From NCBI RefSeq assembly GCF_035953295.1, contig NZ_CP108370.1, positions 7,983,001 to 8,047,000 on the forward strand: 64,000 nt of DNA, read 5' to 3'. The notes beneath the pieces are model-generated. The model saw only the letters and a list, made by a program, of their open reading frames with translations. It was not told where the DNA came from and did no database searches. The stretch is from Streptomyces sp. NBC_01335 (GTDB lineage Bacteria > Actinomycetota > Actinomycetes > Streptomycetales > Streptomycetaceae). This document shows, piece after piece, positions 15,886-24,647 of the stretch (position 1 is the stretch's first letter; every line of letters begins with the position of its first letter). Position numbers and translations under genes: made by a program.

Positions 15886-16377
15886 GCGGTGATCTCCGTA
15901 AGGGGTCCGTGGGGCCAGTGGTGTTCATGGGGCTGTGGGTGGTTGTGGGGACTTGTGGGCTGTGGTGTCCGCAGGTACGGGCTCGGGTGCGCCGGGAGCG
16001 GGCATGGCGGGGCCCCGGCCTCGACGGCACGGCGCGCCCAGCGGTGTAGCAAGCGCTTTCTATCCGAACTTAGGCGCCCTGCCGGGAGTCGGTCAAGAGA
16101 AGCGGCACAGGGGCCGCCGGAACCGGTAAGCGGCTCGGTGCGGTGCATCGCCGCTGGTGAGCGGCGTGAAAGCGCCCTGCGCGGCCGAAGGGGGCACTGG
16201 TGCGGGCGGTCGACCAGCACTCGCGGGGGGAACGCTGCCGGTGTGCGGACCGGCATGCGGAGGAGCCCCGCCGCCTGACACCGGCCCGGAATCGCCCCCG
16301 ATGACCCGGGGCGGAACGAGCCACGTGGAGGCCGTGTGCTGAACTGTCCGGAATCCGACTGATTCAGGAGCAGTGCT
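15886..16377. other. Divergent intergenic region between the PmoA and peptidase genes
   Basis: A 492-base region between divergent genes. It holds the LacI-type operator at 16049-16060 on the PmoA side. Frames within it have no credible starts or products. Confidence 0.5.
16049..16060. promoter_or_regulatory. LacI/GalR-type operator
   Basis: GCAAGCGCTTTC has the perfect centre AAGCGCTT (16051-16058), the CpG-centred palindrome typical of LacI-family sugar regulators in actinobacteria. On the minus strand it reads GAAAGCGCTTGC. No LacI gene lies nearby. Confidence 0.5.
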
Positions 16378-17673
16378 GTGACCAGTTTCCGCCACCCCGG
16401 TGTCGTCTTCACGGACCGCAGGTTCACCGTCCCCCTCGACCACGACGACCCCGAGGGCGAGCGGATCGAGGTCTTCGGCCGCGAGGCGGTCGCGCCGTCG
16501 AAGGCCGGCGAGGACCTGCCGTGGCTCGTCTACCTCGAAGGCGGCCCGGGGTTCGGGGCGCGGCGCTTCGTCGGTACGGAGGCGTGGCTCGGCCGGGCCC
16601 TCGAAGACTTCCGCGTCCTCCTCCTCGACCAGCGGGGTACCGGACTCTCGACCCCGGCGAACCGGCAGACCCTGCCGCTGCGCGGCGGTCCCGCCGAACA
16701 GGCCGCGTATCTGGGCCATTTCCGGTCCGACAGCATCGTGCGGGACTGCGAACTGATCCGCGCGCAGCTGACCGGCGGGCGCCCCTGGACGGTTCTCGGC
16801 CAGTCCTTCGGCGGGTTCTGCGCCGTCCGCTACCTCTCGGCAGCCCCGGAAGGCCTGGCCGCCGTACTCATCACGGGCGGACTGCCCTCGCTCGACGCCC
16901 ACGCGGACGAGGTCTACCGGGCCGCGTACCCGCGCATCGAGCGGAAGGTCGCCGCCCACTACGCCCGCTACCCGCAGGACGTCGCGCGGGCCCGGGAGAT
17001 CGCCGCGTACCTCGCGTCGCACCGCGTCGAGTCCGCCGGCCATCTCCTGACACCCGAGGGCTTCCAGTCGCTCGGCATCATGCTCGGCGGCGGTCAGGGG
17101 AGCCACCAGCTCCACTACCTGCTGGAGAACGCCTTCGTCACCACTGCGGACGGCCCCGCGCTCTCCGACACCTTCCAGGAGGCTCTCCGTACGGCGAACT
17201 CCTTCGCGGGGCACCCGCTCTACGCCCTGATGCACGAGGCGATCTACGGCCAGGGGGAGCGGCCCACCGGCTGGTCCGCCGAACGCGTCCGCGCCGAGTT
17301 CCCGCAGTTCGACACCGGGACGGCACTCGCCTCGGACGGTCCGCTGCTCTTCACGGGCGAGAGCGTCCACCCGTGGCACTTCGAGACGGATCCCGCGCTG
17401 CGCCCGCTGCGCGAGACCGCCGAGCTGCTGGCCGCGCGGACCGACTGGCCGGAGCTGTACGACAAGGAGCGGCTCGCCGCCAACGAGGTCCCGGTCGCGG
17501 CGGCCGTCTACCACGACGACATGTACGTGGACACGGCCCACGCGCTCGCCACCGCGGCGGGCATCCGCGGGCTGCGGACCTGGGTGACCAACGAGTTCGA
17601 GCACGACGGCCTGCGCGCGGGGGGACCGCGCGTGCTGGACCGCCTGCTGGCCATGGTCCGCGACGACGTCTGA
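16378..17673 (+). CDS. Proline iminopeptidase-type alpha/beta hydrolase (S33)
   Basis: A 431-residue cytoplasmic peptidase that would remove N-terminal proline from peptides. The oxyanion segment YLEGGPGFGARR, the LLLDQRGTGLSTP motif and the nucleophile elbow GQSFGG (Ser143) are all family hallmarks. The catalytic His is in NEFEHDGLR near the C-terminus, and the Asp is likely in AAVYHDDMYVD. The GTG start is preceded by AGGAG. Length is typical of the larger S33 tricorn-related branch. It is monocistronic, and no signal peptide is seen. Confidence 0.9.
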   Translation: MTSFRHPGVVFTDRRFTVPLDHDDPEGERIEVFGREAVAPSKAGEDLPWLVYLEGGPGFGARRFVGTEAWLGRALEDFRVLLLDQRGTGLSTPANRQTLPLRGGPAEQAAYLGHFRSDSIVRDCELIRAQLTGGRPWTVLGQSFGGFCAVRYLSAAPEGLAAVLITGGLPSLDAHADEVYRAAYPRIERKVAAHYARYPQDVARAREIAAYLASHRVESAGHLLTPEGFQSLGIMLGGGQGSHQLHYLLENAFVTTADGPALSDTFQEALRTANSFAGHPLYALMHEAIYGQGERPTGWSAERVRAEFPQFDTGTALASDGPLLFTGESVHPWHFETDPALRPLRETAELLAARTDWPELYDKERLAANEVPVAAAVYHDDMYVDTAHALATAAGIRGLRTWVTNEFEHDGLRAGGPRVLDRLLAMVRDDV

Positions 17674-19084
<1,411 letters not shown>

Positions 19085-19161
19085 ACGCCCACGCGGCGCC
19101 TTTCGCCGACCTCGGCCGTGGCTCGCCGAACCCGCTGCGGTCCGTCGGCCACGGTGCGCGG

Positions 19162-19192
19162 TTGACAAACGCCGTTGCCGATTCCGCACACT
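19162..19192 (+). promoter_or_regulatory. Promoter of the XRE-cupin gene, likely leaderless
   Basis: A perfect -35 TTGACA (19162-19167) is followed by a -10-like CACACT at 19187-19192. Transcription would then begin at or within a base of the ATG at 19200. There is no ribosome-binding site before that ATG, which fits a leaderless mRNA. The spacer contains the small palindrome AACG-C-CGTT, a possible autoregulatory site. Confidence 0.5.
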
Positions 19193-19199
19193 GGTCGGC

Positions 19200-19799
19200 A
19201 TGAAGGAACAGGCGCAGGGCGACCCCGAGCTGGACGCGGTGATCTCCGGGGTCGGCCCCCGGCTACGCCGCCTGCGCAAGGACCGCGAGGTGACCCTTGC
19301 CGCCCTCTCGGCGGCCACCGGCATCTCCGTCAGCACCCTCTCCCGGCTCGAGTCCGGCGGTCGCCGCCCCAGCCTGGAACTGCTGCTGCCCATTGCCCGC
19401 GCCCACGAGGTCCCCCTCGACGAACTGATCGGCGCTCCGCCCGTGGGCGACCCCCGGGTCCGGGCCGAACCGGTCGTCCGCCACGGCCGCACCATGTTCC
19501 CGCTCACCGCCCGGCCCGGCGGACTCCAGGCGTACAAACTCGTCCAGCAGGGCGGTACGGGCGAACGCCCCGACCTGCGCACCCACGAGGGCTACGAATG
19601 GCTGTACGTCCTCTCCGGGCGGCTGCGGCTGCGCCTCGCCGACCACGACCTGGTGATGGGCCCCGGCGAAGCCGCGGAGTTCGACACCCGGCTGCCGCAC
19701 TGGTTCGGCCCCGCCGGCGAGGAGACGGTGGAGTTCCTCTCCCTCTTCGGGCCGCAGGGGGAACGGATGCACGTCATCGCCCGGCCCAAGGCCGACTGA
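19200..19799 (+). CDS. XRE-family regulator with cupin sensor domain
   Basis: A 199-residue transcription factor. Residues about 18-75 are a Cro/CI-type helix-turn-helix (RLRRLRKDREVTLAALSAAT, then GISVSTLSRLESGGRRPSLE). Residues about 115-190 are a small cupin (HEGYEWLYVLSGRLRLRLAD, GPGEAAEFDTRLPHWFGP), likely a ligand sensor. This architecture controls transport or catabolic genes in many actinobacteria. The target here is not evident: the next operon downstream has its own operator. The start is fixed by position relative to the TTGACA promoter. Confidence 0.9.
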   Translation: MKEQAQGDPELDAVISGVGPRLRRLRKDREVTLAALSAATGISVSTLSRLESGGRRPSLELLLPIARAHEVPLDELIGAPPVGDPRVRAEPVVRHGRTMFPLTARPGGLQAYKLVQQGGTGERPDLRTHEGYEWLYVLSGRLRLRLADHDLVMGPGEAAEFDTRLPHWFGPAGEETVEFLSLFGPQGERMHVIARPKAD

Positions 19800-19871
19800 C
19801 GCCACCACCGCGGCTCACCCCCGACGCCCCGGGCCGCCCGTTTCCGGGTCCGCAGAGTGTTCCCAGGGAGC

Positions 19872-19888
19872 AAGCGACCGCTTAGTAT
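19872..19888 (+). promoter_or_regulatory. TetR-type operator overlapping a -10 box
   Basis: The palindrome AAGCG-AC-CGCTT (19872-19883) abuts the -10-like TAGTAT (19883-19888), about 44 bases before the quinone oxidoreductase start. A repressor bound here would block the promoter of the three-gene acyl-CoA dehydrogenase operon. TetR proteins commonly regulate such operons; none lies next to it. Confidence 0.45.
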
Positions 19889-19931
19889 GCGCCGGAGCAG
19901 GAGTTACGCCGACAGGTTTGTGGAGGCCTTC

Positions 19932-20900
19932 ATGCAGGCATGGCGAGTGCACCGGAACGGCGAACCGAGCGAGGTGATGACCCTCGACGAGACGGACCGC
20001 CCGGTCCCCGGCGAGGGCCAGGCACTCCTCGCGGTGCGTGCGGCCAACATCAACTTCCCCGACGCGCTGCTCTGCCGAGGCCAGTACCAGGTCAGGCCCC
20101 CGTTGCCCTTCACGCCCGGGGTCGAGATCTGCGGCGAGACCGAGGACGGACGCCGGGTGCTCGCCACCCCCGCGCTCCCGGACGGCGGCCTCGCCGAGTA
20201 CGTCGTGGTGGACGAGGCGGCCCTGCTGCCCGCCCCCGACGCGCTGGACGACGCGGAGGCCGCCGCCCTGCACATCGGCTACCAGACCGGCTGGTTCGGC
20301 CTGCACCGCCGGGCCCGTATCCAGCCCGGCGAGACCCTGCTCGTGCACGCCGCCGCCGGGGGAGTGGGCAGCGCCGCCGTCCAGCTCGGCAAGGCCGCGG
20401 GCGCCACCGTGATCGGCGTCGCCGGAGGGCCCGAGAAGGCCGCCGTCGCCCGCGAACTCGGCTGCGACCTGGTCATCGACCGGCGCACCGAGGACATCGT
20501 CGCCGTGGTGAAGGAGGCCACCGGCGGGCGCGGCGCGGACGTCGTCTACGACCCGGTCGGCGGCGACGCCTACGCCAAGTCCGTCAAATGCATCGCCTTC
20601 GAGGGGCGGATCGTCGTCGTGGGCTTCGCCGGCGGCACCATCCCCGCCCCGGCGCTCAACCACGTCCTCGTCAAGAACTACTCCGTCCTCGGACTCCACT
20701 GGGGCCTCTACAACACCAAGGACCCGGCCGCCGTCCGCGCGTGCCACGACGAGCTGACCAAGCTGGCCGACCAGGGGCTCGTCAAGCCGCTGGTCAGCGA
20801 GCGTGTCCCGATGTCCGCCGCGGCGGACGCCGTCCAGCGGGTCGCGAACGGCACGACCACCGGACGCGTCGTCGTGCTGCCGACCGGAGGCACCCGATGA
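19932..20900 (+). CDS. NADPH:quinone oxidoreductase (zinc-less MDR family)
   Basis: A 322-residue medium-chain reductase. The N-terminal GroES-like domain is followed by a Rossmann domain with LVHAAAGGVGSAAVQLGKAA, then DLVIDRRTED and ADVVYDPVGGDAYAKSVKCI. The zinc-binding cysteines of alcohol dehydrogenases are absent, which places it in the quinone oxidoreductase/enoyl reductase group. The ATG at 19932 has GGAGG five bases upstream. Its stop overlaps the start of the first acyl-CoA dehydrogenase (ATGA). In this context it probably acts on an acyl-CoA or enoyl intermediate of the same pathway. Confidence 0.88.
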   Translation: MQAWRVHRNGEPSEVMTLDETDRPVPGEGQALLAVRAANINFPDALLCRGQYQVRPPLPFTPGVEICGETEDGRRVLATPALPDGGLAEYVVVDEAALLPAPDALDDAEAAALHIGYQTGWFGLHRRARIQPGETLLVHAAAGGVGSAAVQLGKAAGATVIGVAGGPEKAAVARELGCDLVIDRRTEDIVAVVKEATGGRGADVVYDPVGGDAYAKSVKCIAFEGRIVVVGFAGGTIPAPALNHVLVKNYSVLGLHWGLYNTKDPAAVRACHDELTKLADQGLVKPLVSERVPMSAAADAVQRVANGTTTGRVVVLPTGGTR

Positions 20901-22087
20901 CCACCACCGTCGACGCCGCCGAACTGCTCCGCCGCACCCGCGAGCTGCTCGCCGCACACCCCCCGGCCACCACCGGCCGCACCGAGTTCCTGGGCGCACG
21001 CTTCGACGCGGGGCTCGCCTGGGTCCACTACCCGGCCGGCCTGGGCGGCCTCGACGCCCCCCGCTCCCTCCAGCCGGTCGTCGACGCCGAACTCGCAGCC
21101 GCCGGCGCCCCCGACAACGACCCCCGCCGGATCGGCATCGGCCTCGGCATGGCCGCCCCCACCATCCTCGGCTTCGGCACGGACGAGCAGAAGCAGCGGT
21201 TCCTGCGCCCGCTGTGGATCGGCGAGGAGGTGTGGTGCCAGCTCTTCAGCGAGCCCGGTGCCGGCTCCGACCTGGCCGCGCTCTCCACCCGGGCGGTCCG
21301 CGACGGCGACACCTGGACCGTCGACGGGCAGAAGGTCTGGACGTCCAGCGCCCACCTCGCCCGCTGGGCCATCCTCATCGCCCGTACCGACCCCGACCTG
21401 CCCAAGCACCGGGGCATCAGCTACTTCATCTGTGACATGACCGACCCGGGCGTCGACGTGCGCCCGCTGCGGCAGATCACCGGCGAGGCCGAATTCAACG
21501 AGGTCTTCCTCACCGGTGTGCGCATCCCCGACAGCAGGCGCCTCGGACCCGTCGGGGAGGGCTGGAAGGTCGCCCAGACCACACTCATGAACGAGCGCGT
21601 CTCCATCGGCGGAGCCCGCATCCCTCGTGAGGGCGGGATGATCGGCCCCGTCTCGCGCACCTGGCGCGAGCGCCCCGAACTGCGTACCCCCGACCTCCAC
21701 CAGAAACTCCTCACCCTCTGGGTGGAGGCCGAGGTCGCCCGGCTCACCGGGGAACGGCTGCGCCAGCAGCTCGTCGCCGGGCAGCCCGGCCCCGAGGGCT
21801 CCGGCATGAAGCTGGCCTTCGCGCGGCTCAACCAGGAGATCAGCGGGCTGGAGGTCGAACTCCTCGCCGACGAGGGCCTGCTCTACGGCGACTGGACCAT
21901 GCGCCGCCCCGAGCTGGTGGACTTCACCGGGCGGGATGCCGGCTACCGCTACCTGCGCTCCAAGGGCAACTCGATCGAGGGCGGCACCAGCGAGGTGCTG
22001 CTGAACATCGTCGCCGAGCGCGTCCTCGGCCTGCCCGCCGAACCGCGCACCGACAAGGACGTCGCCTGGAAGGACCTCGCCCGATGA
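20897..22087 (+). CDS. Acyl-CoA dehydrogenase, first subunit of a heteromeric pair
   Basis: A 396-residue FAD-dependent acyl-CoA dehydrogenase. Typical stretches are YPAGLGGLDAPRSLQPVVDA, CQLFSEPGAGSDLAALSTRA, DGQKVWTSSAHLARWAILIA and the C-terminal SKGNSIEGGTSEVLLNIVAE. The latter is the signature of the FadE26/FadE28-type subunit of actinobacterial alpha2beta2 dehydrogenases. It overlaps both neighbours by four bases and is followed at once by a second dehydrogenase of the complementary type. The pair probably oxidises a branched, side-chain or steroid-derived acyl-CoA. No ligase or thiolase is adjacent to narrow this down. Confidence 0.9.
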   Translation: MTTTVDAAELLRRTRELLAAHPPATTGRTEFLGARFDAGLAWVHYPAGLGGLDAPRSLQPVVDAELAAAGAPDNDPRRIGIGLGMAAPTILGFGTDEQKQRFLRPLWIGEEVWCQLFSEPGAGSDLAALSTRAVRDGDTWTVDGQKVWTSSAHLARWAILIARTDPDLPKHRGISYFICDMTDPGVDVRPLRQITGEAEFNEVFLTGVRIPDSRRLGPVGEGWKVAQTTLMNERVSIGGARIPREGGMIGPVSRTWRERPELRTPDLHQKLLTLWVEAEVARLTGERLRQQLVAGQPGPEGSGMKLAFARLNQEISGLEVELLADEGLLYGDWTMRRPELVDFTGRDAGYRYLRSKGNSIEGGTSEVLLNIVAERVLGLPAEPRTDKDVAWKDLAR

Positions 22088-23214
22088 CCGCCCCGAACCA
22101 GCCCGCCACCCCCGACCTCCTCTACTCGGAGGCGGAGGAGGACCTCAGGTCGGCCGTCCGCGCCCTGCTCGCCGACCGGTCCGGCGCGCCGTCCGTGATC
22201 GCCCGCACCGAGTCCGACACGCCGTACGACCAGCACCTCTGGAAGACCCTCGCCGCGGACATCGGTGCCGCCGGACTGCTGGTGCCCGAGAAGCTCGGCG
22301 GCCTCGGCGCCACCCACCGGGAGGCCGCCGTCGTCCTGGAGGAACTCGGCCGGGCCGTCACCCCGTCCCCGTTCCTGACCAGCGCCGTCGTCGCGACGGC
22401 CGCCCTGCTCGCCCTCGGCGTCGAGAACGGGCCCGCGGCCGAGCTGCTCGGCGACCTCGCGGCGGGACGGCACACCGCCGCGCTCGCCGTACCGTTCGCC
22501 GCCGCGCCCGGCGCGGACCACACCGCCGACGTGACCGCCGACTGCGGCGCGCTGACCGGCACCGTACGGGGCGTCGCCGACGCGGCCCTCGCCGACGTGC
22601 TCCTGGTACCCGCCGCCACCGGGCTGTACGCGGTCGAGCGTGCCGCCCGAGGGGTGGTCCTGGAGGTGCTCGTCCCGCTCGACCTCACCCGGCCCCTCGC
22701 CGGGATCACCCTGGACGGCGCCGCCGCCACGCTGCTCGCCGGGCCGGACGCCGGCGCCGCGGCCGTACGGCACGGGCTGCTGACCGGCGCCGGTCTGCTC
22801 GCCTCCGAACAGCTCGGCGTCGCCGAGTGGTGCCTCGCCGAGACCGTCCGGTACACGCGCGAACGCCACCAGTTCAACCGGCCGGTGGGCTCCTTCCAGG
22901 CGCTCAAGCACCGCATGGCCGAGCTCTGGCTCCAGGTCGTCTCGGCCCGAGCCGCCGCCCGCAACGCCGCCGACGCGCTGGCCACCGACGCGGCCGACGC
23001 GCCCCTCGCGGTGGCCGTCGCCCAGGCGTACTGCTCCGGGGTGGCGGTGCACGCGGCCGAGGAGTGCGTCCAGCTCCACGCCGGGATCGGCATGACCTGG
23101 GAACACCCGGCCCACCTGTACCTGAAGCGTGCGAAGGCAGACTCCCTCGCATACGGAACGGCCGGCCGCCACCGCGAGGCCGTCGCCGACCTGGTCGAGC
23201 TCCCGGCCCCCTGA
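22084..23214 (+). CDS. Acyl-CoA dehydrogenase, second subunit of a heteromeric pair
   Basis: A 376-residue divergent acyl-CoA dehydrogenase of the FadE27/FadE29 type. The FAD/acyl pocket motifs are degenerate in the middle (long Ala-rich stretch at residues 130-200). The C-terminal VRYTRERHQFNRPVGSFQAL and QLHAGIGMTWEHPAHLYLKR are well kept and include the likely catalytic Glu in the WEHP motif. Such subunits work only with a partner like the preceding gene. It is translationally coupled to it by ATGA. Confidence 0.9.
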   Translation: MTAPNQPATPDLLYSEAEEDLRSAVRALLADRSGAPSVIARTESDTPYDQHLWKTLAADIGAAGLLVPEKLGGLGATHREAAVVLEELGRAVTPSPFLTSAVVATAALLALGVENGPAAELLGDLAAGRHTAALAVPFAAAPGADHTADVTADCGALTGTVRGVADAALADVLLVPAATGLYAVERAARGVVLEVLVPLDLTRPLAGITLDGAAATLLAGPDAGAAAVRHGLLTGAGLLASEQLGVAEWCLAETVRYTRERHQFNRPVGSFQALKHRMAELWLQVVSARAAARNAADALATDAADAPLAVAVAQAYCSGVAVHAAEECVQLHAGIGMTWEHPAHLYLKRAKADSLAYGTAGRHREAVADLVELPAP

Positions 23215-23415
23215 CGGCGCCGGGACGGGGCGGGAGGACGCGTTCCGCCCGCCCCGTCAACGGGACGCCGACCTGCCGCCGTCACCTCTCCGGGCGACAT
23301 CGTCACAGCCAGTCAACACCCGTTCGGCGGACACGCCAGTCCGCCGAACGGCGCTCGCGCTCCGCCACACTGGCCGCGGCATGCCGCACACCGGGCGCGG
23401 CGGAGGAGGCGGGGC

Positions 23416-23610
23416 ATGGTCATTTCCATCTCACTCGTGGTGTTCCTGTTGATCATCGCGATCATCTTCATGCGCAACGGCGGACTGAAAATCTCGCACG
23501 CCATCGTCTGCGCCCTGCTCGGCTTCCTCATCGCCGGCACGCGGATGGCACCCACGATCCACGACGGCATCGCCTCCACCGCCGAGATCGTGAGCGGGCT
23601 CAGACCCTGA
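23416..23610 (+). CDS. Small conserved membrane protein
   Basis: A 64-residue protein with two hydrophobic segments: residues 1-19 (ISISLVVFLLIIAIIFM) and about 28-46 (SHAIVCALLGFLIAG), separated by the basic turn RNGGLK, and ending in a helical tail (DGIASTAEIVSGLRP). A GGAGGAGG site precedes the ATG. Proteins of this look occur in streptomycete plasmids and integrative elements, but I cannot name the family with certainty. The next gene, a Cys-rich protein in the same direction, may belong with it. Confidence 0.7.
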   Translation: MVISISLVVFLLIIAIIFMRNGGLKISHAIVCALLGFLIAGTRMAPTIHDGIASTAEIVSGLRP

Positions 23611-23756
23611 GACCCGACGGCCGCGCGCCCGCCACGCAGGGCACCCGGCCCCTCCCGCCGACCTCGCGCACCCGGCCGCCCGCCGCGTTCACCCGCGGCG
23701 GGCGGTAACGTCGTCTCCAGGTCCCCGTCCGATTTCCGGCGACCCGGAGCGACACC

Positions 23757-24536
23757 GTGCCGCTCCCCGTCGCGCGTCTGGAGCACTCCGTCATGTCCTT
23801 CCCGCCCTCCGGCCGTCACTCCGGCGCCGCGCACCACGAGTACTGCAACAGTGCCCTGTGCTGCCGGTGCCAGACGCGGACCTGGTCCACGCACGTGGCC
23901 GGAGAGCGGCTCTGCGGACCCTGCAGCTCCTGCTGCCGCGAGTGCGGACGGGCCCCGGCGCCCCACCTGGACGGTCTCGACCAGGGACTCTGCGCCGACT
24001 GCCGGGGACTCTGCGGGCGCTGCCACAACCCGAAGCGGCCGGACGGTTCCTGCGGCTGTGAGGCATGGCACCGCTTCGCCGGCAAGGACCCCTTCGGCTA
24101 CGTACTCAACGCCCTGCCGCAGCCCCTCGTCCAGGGATTCGGCCGAGGGCTGCCCGCCGAGATCCACGACCTGATCCGCCAGGAGCTGGGACGGCGGACG
24201 GCCTTCGTCCTCCGGGAGCGGATCGAGCGCCGCTGGAACCTCCGCTGGGCACACGCCCTGCACGAGAAGGACGAGGACGGCCGCCGCCGGTGGACCCCGC
24301 TGGAGATCGCGGAAGCCCTGCTGACGCGGGGCCGCTGCCCCGACCCCGACTGCGAGGACGGCTACCTCGTCAGCACCGACCTGCCCTGCGGACGCTGCCG
24401 GCAGCCCACGTACCGCTTCGTGCCGTCCGTCTCCGAGCGCAGAGCCACCACCGACCATGCCCGCCACACCGCGGCCGAGATCCGGCGCAGCCTGCTGGAG
24501 AACCGCACCCGCACCCGGCGCGCCCCCCGCGGCTGA
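23757..24536 (+). CDS. Cys-rich, probable multi-zinc-finger protein
   Basis: A 259-residue protein of unknown function. The N-terminal 100 residues hold about 17 cysteines, mostly as C-x2-C pairs (CCRCQTRTW, CGPCSSCCRECG, CADCRGLCGRCHNPKRP), so several zinc sites are likely. A middle region (GYVLNALPQPLVQGFGRGLP, then basic helices) has no recognised domain. The end carries another zinc-ribbon-like pair (CPDPDCEDGY...CGRCRQPTYRF) similar to DnaJ-type fingers. GTG at 23757 has GGAG seven bases upstream; an in-frame ATG at 23793 also has one, so the start is open. It may bind nucleic acid. Confidence 0.7.
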   Translation: MPLPVARLEHSVMSFPPSGRHSGAAHHEYCNSALCCRCQTRTWSTHVAGERLCGPCSSCCRECGRAPAPHLDGLDQGLCADCRGLCGRCHNPKRPDGSCGCEAWHRFAGKDPFGYVLNALPQPLVQGFGRGLPAEIHDLIRQELGRRTAFVLRERIERRWNLRWAHALHEKDEDGRRRWTPLEIAEALLTRGRCPDPDCEDGYLVSTDLPCGRCRQPTYRFVPSVSERRATTDHARHTAAEIRRSLLENRTRTRRAPRG

Positions 24537-24582
24537 CCCGGGCAGCCGCCCGGGTCCGGGCCGCGGCGCGTACGTGCCATGG

Positions 24583-24645
24583 CGTGTGTCGAAAGTAGCG
24601 CCGTCCGCCCGGACATCGCGGGACAGGCGGGACTTTCGACACACG
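24583..24645. terminator. Large hairpin between convergent genes
   Basis: CGTGTGTCGAAAGT (24583-24596) and ACTTTCGACACACG (24632-24645) form a perfect 14-bp stem. The 35-base loop can fold further (GTCCG-CC-CGGAC at 24603-24614). It ends 2 bases before the stop codon of the ABC exporter gene on the other strand, so it can terminate both genes. Confidence 0.65.
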
Positions 24646-24647
24646 GC

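Noticed and set aside
15886..16377. tRNA or riboswitch in long gaps (also 41949-42260 and 56095-56570)
   Set aside because: No cloverleaf, CCA-type end or known riboswitch core was seen by eye; only simple palindromes.
20897..23214. Duplicate fatty-acid dehydrogenases of independent function
   Set aside because: The two types are complementary and translationally coupled, so a heteromeric pair is the simpler reading.
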